Below, in pieces: positions 60,450 through 64,000 of a DNA stretch of 64,000 nucleotides. The notes beneath the pieces are model-generated. The model saw only the letters and a program-made list of their open reading frames with translations. It did not search any database and was not told the DNA's origin. A program made the position numbers and the translations under genes. This DNA is from an uncultured Lachnospiraceae bacterium (GTDB lineage: Bacteria > Bacillota > Clostridia > Lachnospirales > Lachnospiraceae). The DNA lies in the NCBI GenBank assembly GCA_947382625.1, contig CANDAG010000004.1, positions 1 through 64,000 of the forward strand. The letters are read 5' to 3'. Position 1 is the stretch's first letter; the number at the start of each line of letters is the position of its first letter.

Positions 60450-62324
60450 TTATCCTGTATAATACTGGGCCTGGGCCTCCCACATCCTTTGATAAAGTCC
60501 CGGCATATGGCACAGCGCTTCATGGCTTCCCTTCTGCACAATATCCCCGTTCTCAAATACCAGGATCTCTTTGGCGAAGCGGCAGGCGGAAAGACGGTGG
60601 GAGATAAAAAGGGCGGTCTTGTCACCGATGACTTCATGGAAGCTGGTGTAGATCTCATTTTCAGCCACCGGGTCAAGGGCGGCGGTGGGCTCGTCTAAGA
60701 TCACAAAGGGGGCATCCTTGTAGATGGCCCGGGCCATGGCAAGCTTCTGGGCTTCCCCGCCGGAGATCACAAAGCCGTCCTTTGAAAAATCCCTTCCGAT
60801 CATTGTGTGTAAGCCCTGAGGCATTTTGGCAAGGAGTCCCGAAAGGCCTGCCCGTCTGGCGGCGTCTAATGCCCTGTCCTCATCCACCCCGGAACTTCCG
60901 GCAATGTATTCCCCCGTGGGGAAAGAGAATACCTGGAAATCCTGAAAGACAACGGAAAACAGACGCATATATTCCTCATACCGGTATTTCCTGATATCCA
61001 CGTCATTCATCAGGATCACGCCTTCCGTGGGGTCATAAAGCCTGCACAGAAGCTTGACAAAGGTGGTTTTGCCGGAACCGTTAGGTCCTACCAGAGCAAC
61101 CCGTTCCCCGATCTCAAGACGGAGATTTAAATTTTTGAGTATCCAGTTCTCCGTTCCGGGATAGCGGAAGGATACATTTTTAAATTCCACGAGGAACCGG
61201 CCATCCTTACGCTTCTGGACAGGAATGGTTCCTTTTTTCTTTTTCTCCGGCAGGTCAAGGTAAGAGAAAAATTCCTCCATCCGCTCCCGGTAGTTGTGCA
61301 GATGATCCCAGCTTGCCATCAGGTCTGTAATGGCCTGGACCATCTGCTGGATCCCTCCGGCATACCGCACCACACTTCCCACGGGGATAGCACCCCCGTA
61401 GGCCTGCAGTCCCGTATAAAGATAGGCAATGCCTCCTAAGGCCGCTGCCCACAGACTCTGCATGGAGCTGCGCCTGACGCTGAAACCGGAGAGTCTGGAG
61501 AAGAGCTCCTTGCTGTGATCGATCATTTGCTCCCCATATTCCTGGAACATTTCCTCCTGGTGAAACAGCCGGATATCCTTTCCGGCTTCCTTGTCCAGCA
61601 CCACATCAGACATGAGGAAGGTATGGAGCCGTTCTTTGTCCGCATTGTCCCGGTAGAGTCGGGAGATCTTTTTCTCCCAGCGGTTCAGCCTGTGCATAAG
61701 GAAAAGTCCGGCAAAGAGAGAGGCTGCCGTAAGAAGAAGGGCTGACCGGTTGGAGAGGCCTGTTACGGATAAAAGGGCCCGGACGGTCACCACCGCAAAA
61801 ACCAGTTTGAGACAGGCTGTCAAAAATATTTCAAATTTCCAGATAAAGAGTTCAAAAGCGCTTCCCCCGTGCCTGCGGTATTCCTCCTGCCTGGCTCTCA
61901 GCCTTTGGACATCCTCGTCCTCGATCAGCTCATAGTCCATTTCCATGGATTTTTCCATGACGGGTTCCTCGATCCGAAAGCGCAGACTCCACCACAGGGT
62001 ATTTTTATATTTGGCCGCGATATGCCGGATGGTGGTCACGCAAAAGGAAGCCCCGGCACCCAAAAGCGCCAGAAGGATCATTTCCTTTACAGGCTTCCCC
62101 TCATAAAGGGCCTCTAAGAGCATGGCGGAGAGATAGATGCTGATAAAAGGATAAAGACTGTCCATGACAATGGTGATCCCCATGACAGCCCAGTCCCGGC
62201 TGTAGGAAAAGAGCAGCCTGACGGCGCGGATATGACTGGCCACATCCTTTTGGAATTCTGTTCTGTTTTTCTTTAGCATAAGGATAATTCGCTTCCCGCG
62301 GCATTCGCTGTTTGGGATACGCAT
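60450..62324 (-). CDS. ABC exporter half-transporter (membrane and ATPase domains)
   Basis: A 624-residue ABC exporter: six-helix membrane domain (about 30-340), then ATPase with Walker A GPNGSGKTT, signature ISGGEAQKLAMARA and Walker B FVILDEPTAALD. It probably pairs with the preceding half-transporter. ATG 62324 has a strong AGGAGGAACCCCT site and overlaps the previous gene by 52 bases; ATG 62279 is an alternative. Substrate unknown (drug, lipid or peptide). Confidence 0.87.
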   Translation of the reverse strand: MRIPNSECRGKRIILMLKKNRTEFQKDVASHIRAVRLLFSYSRDWAVMGITIVMDSLYPFISIYLSAMLLEALYEGKPVKEMILLALLGAGASFCVTTIRHIAAKYKNTLWWSLRFRIEEPVMEKSMEMDYELIEDEDVQRLRARQEEYRRHGGSAFELFIWKFEIFLTACLKLVFAVVTVRALLSVTGLSNRSALLLTAASLFAGLFLMHRLNRWEKKISRLYRDNADKERLHTFLMSDVVLDKEAGKDIRLFHQEEMFQEYGEQMIDHSKELFSRLSGFSVRRSSMQSLWAAALGGIAYLYTGLQAYGGAIPVGSVVRYAGGIQQMVQAITDLMASWDHLHNYRERMEEFFSYLDLPEKKKKGTIPVQKRKDGRFLVEFKNVSFRYPGTENWILKNLNLRLEIGERVALVGPNGSGKTTFVKLLCRLYDPTEGVILMNDVDIRKYRYEEYMRLFSVVFQDFQVFSFPTGEYIAGSSGVDEDRALDAARRAGLSGLLAKMPQGLHTMIGRDFSKDGFVISGGEAQKLAMARAIYKDAPFVILDEPTAALDPVAENEIYTSFHEVIGDKTALFISHRLSACRFAKEILVFENGDIVQKGSHEALCHMPGLYQRMWEAQAQYYTG

Positions 62325-64000
62325 AGGGGTTCCTCCTCCTTCGTGTAGTACTGACTTTGAATATGATACAATCCGGCGTAGGCGCCGCCTTTTTTCAATA
62401 ATGCCTGATGGTTTCCCTCCTCCAGGATCTTCCCCTTTTCCATAAAAAAGATCCGGTCACAGAAGCAGGTGCTGGAGAGCCTGTGAGAGATAAACAGGGA
62501 GGTGCGTCCGGCGGCCATTTCTTTATATTTTTCGTAGACCTCCTGCTCTGCCAAGGGGTCAAGGGCCGCTGTGGGTTCGTCCAGGATCAGCAGAGGCGCT
62601 TCTTTATAAAAAGCTCTTGCCATCCAGAGCTTCTGGGTTTCGCCTCCGGAAAGATCAATGGCCTTAGGATCCACTCTCCGTCCCAGAGAGGTGCGCTCCT
62701 TTAAGGGGAGAGAGGCCACCTTTTCCCAGAGCCCGGCCAGCTTAAGGCACTTCCTCACCCGGTCATAGTCGATGGCACCTTCGGGGGCAGAGGCCACATT
62801 CTGGGCAATACTTAAAGGAAGCAGCTTTACATTCTGAAAAACGGCGGAGATCATTTGGTAATAGGTTTCCCGGTCATAGTCCCTGATCCTGTGTCCGTTC
62901 ACCAGGATCTCTCCTTCGGTGGGATGGTAGAGCCCGCACAGGAGCTTGACCAGTGTGGTCTTCCCGGCGCCATTTAAACCTACAAGGGCAATCTTTTCTC
63001 CGGGATGTATGGTGAAATTAAGGTCTGTAAGGGTAGGGGTGCTGCTTTCCGGATAAGTGTAGGACACGTGGCGGAATTCAATCTCCGCTTCCTTAATATT
63101 GGGGGAATCACCGGTTGAAAAACATCCCGCAAAAGCAGTGCCGTCCCACCCGTCCAGAAAACGGCGGAGCCGACTGTAGTCCACATTCAGTTTCCCAAGC
63201 CGTTCACCTATGGCAAGAAGCTGATCGCAGGCCTGCTGGCAGTTTGCCACAGCTGCCATATACCATACAAAATCGGAGACTGCCATATTTCCCGCCGCGA
63301 TCTGCAGGATAAGAAATACATAAGCGCATCCGTCTCTTAAAAAATTTAAGAAGGCGTCTGTGCAATTGGCAGCCAGATAGGCGTTTTCCCACCGCTTCAC
63401 GTGGCCCTCGCTGGTATTGCGTTCCTTTTTCAGAATCCCCAGAAGCCATCCGGAAAGGTGGAAGAGCCGGATATCCTTTCCTGCCCGAGGATCTGCGCTG
63501 AGCCGGGAGGTATACTCCATCTTTCTGTTGGAGCTTTCCGCCGACAGGCGCATTTTCTGGTCATAGGCTCTGGCCTTTTGCTGCAAAAAGGCGGCTGTCA
63601 GGGCAGGCAGCAGGGCAAGGATCAGGATTACAACGCTCTGGGTAAGTAAAATACCGCCAAAAAGAACCATTGAGACTGCTGCAGTAAGAAATTCCTTCCA
63701 GATCGCATATCCGTTCCCAATCTCAGAGTGGTGCCGGTAGAGGGAATGATAGGCAGCATATGCTTCATCATGAAAGCTTCTGTTTTCCAGAACCTCGTAG
63801 TCCGCAGCCATCCGTTTCTTTACAATACGCAGATTGTAAACATCCGGCATTACATCTGCAGTAGTTTCCATATAAGAGGCAGCCCCTGACTTGACTATCC
63901 CGGTCAGCGCCAGCAGGAAGACCAGAAAAAGTAGCCGTTCAAGAAACAGGGGCAACGCCCAGCTCTCTTCCAATCCCTGCAGCACCAGCCTGGGCAGCCG
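62273..64000 (-). CDS. ABC exporter half-transporter, 5' end outside window
   Basis: The frame is open to the last base of the window, so the start lies beyond it (575 residues visible). Membrane domain then ATPase with Walker A GLNGAGKTT, signature LSGGETQKLWMARA and Walker B LLILDEPTAALD. It forms the likely heterodimer partner of the next gene. Confidence 0.87.
   Translation of the reverse strand, partial: RLPRLVLQGLEESWALPLFLERLLFLVFLLALTGIVKSGAASYMETTADVMPDVYNLRIVKKRMAADYEVLENRSFHDEAYAAYHSLYRHHSEIGNGYAIWKEFLTAAVSMVLFGGILLTQSVVILILALLPALTAAFLQQKARAYDQKMRLSAESSNRKMEYTSRLSADPRAGKDIRLFHLSGWLLGILKKERNTSEGHVKRWENAYLAANCTDAFLNFLRDGCAYVFLILQIAAGNMAVSDFVWYMAAVANCQQACDQLLAIGERLGKLNVDYSRLRRFLDGWDGTAFAGCFSTGDSPNIKEAEIEFRHVSYTYPESSTPTLTDLNFTIHPGEKIALVGLNGAGKTTLVKLLCGLYHPTEGEILVNGHRIRDYDRETYYQMISAVFQNVKLLPLSIAQNVASAPEGAIDYDRVRKCLKLAGLWEKVASLPLKERTSLGRRVDPKAIDLSGGETQKLWMARAFYKEAPLLILDEPTAALDPLAEQEVYEKYKEMAAGRTSLFISHRLSSTCFCDRIFFMEKGKILEEGNHQALLKKGGAYAGLYHIQSQYYTKEEEPLCVSQTANAAGSELSLC

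Noticed and set aside
1-64000. tRNA, rRNA, intact insertion sequences or prophage
   Set aside because: None recognised by eye. A tRNAscan or IS search would be decisive and could still reveal short features I missed.

Overview
The window looks like a chromosomal segment of a Gram-positive, spore-forming gut anaerobe of the Clostridia, most likely family Lachnospiraceae. This rests on gene content: AGGAGG-type ribosome sites, LplB/LplC-type sugar importers without their own ATPase, YesM/AraC two-component pairs, a SleC-like spore cortex-lytic protein and a CIRCE-controlled htpG. No rRNA, tRNA, CRISPR array or intact insertion sequence was recognised. Genus-level assignment cannot be made from the sequence alone.

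Layout. 1-12.3 kb (+): an accessory Sec (SecA2/SecY2) locus. It holds the 3' end of a serine/threonine-rich repeat surface protein, secY2, asp1, asp2, asp3, secA2, gtfA and two tandem gtfB-like genes, and ends at a strong bidirectional hairpin shared with a convergent family 2 glycosyltransferase. 13.7-16.3 kb: remnants of a PD-(D/E)XK (Rpn-like) transposase-nuclease on both sides of an orphan metQ, then a LysR regulator. 16.3-19.6 kb (-): a compact two-gene module of a secreted VIT/vWA protein and an exosortase-like membrane protease. Six 11-bp-phased repeats lie upstream, and the exosortase gene begins and ends inside 36-bp direct repeats. 19.6-33.5 kb: housekeeping and metabolic genes (sce7726-like nuclease fold, class II aldolase, HAD phosphatase, PHP phosphoesterase, FAD oxidoreductase, PrsA-like foldase, htpG, MerR and TetR regulators, glgB, rbsK, small lipoproteins).

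33.5-41 kb (-): a fructan/sucrose-type locus with a LacI regulator, two permeases, a solute-binding lipoprotein and a GH32 enzyme, broken up by REP-like hairpins. 41.2-42.5 kb: a SleC-like gene. 42.5-47.5 kb (-): a tight four-gene operon in the order 2TM-Rossmann-RyR protein, TIR-TM-MORN protein, PGD-motif protein, DHH phosphoesterase with a C-terminal PGD motif. This is the strongest candidate for an undescribed signalling or defence system, because TIR enzymes make NAD-derived nucleotides, RyR domains are implicated in nucleotide-linked conflict systems and DHH enzymes hydrolyse small nucleotides. 47.7-49.1 kb: a neurotransmitter:sodium symporter family transporter.

49.4-58.8 kb: a second carbohydrate locus with a YesM-type kinase and AraC-type regulator, a convergent importer operon (two permeases and a lipoprotein) and a divergent clan GH-A glycoside hydrolase. 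58.9-64 kb (-): a pair of ABC exporter half-transporters, the first cut by the window end, followed by a LytTR regulator and a GHKL kinase with almost no sensor region.
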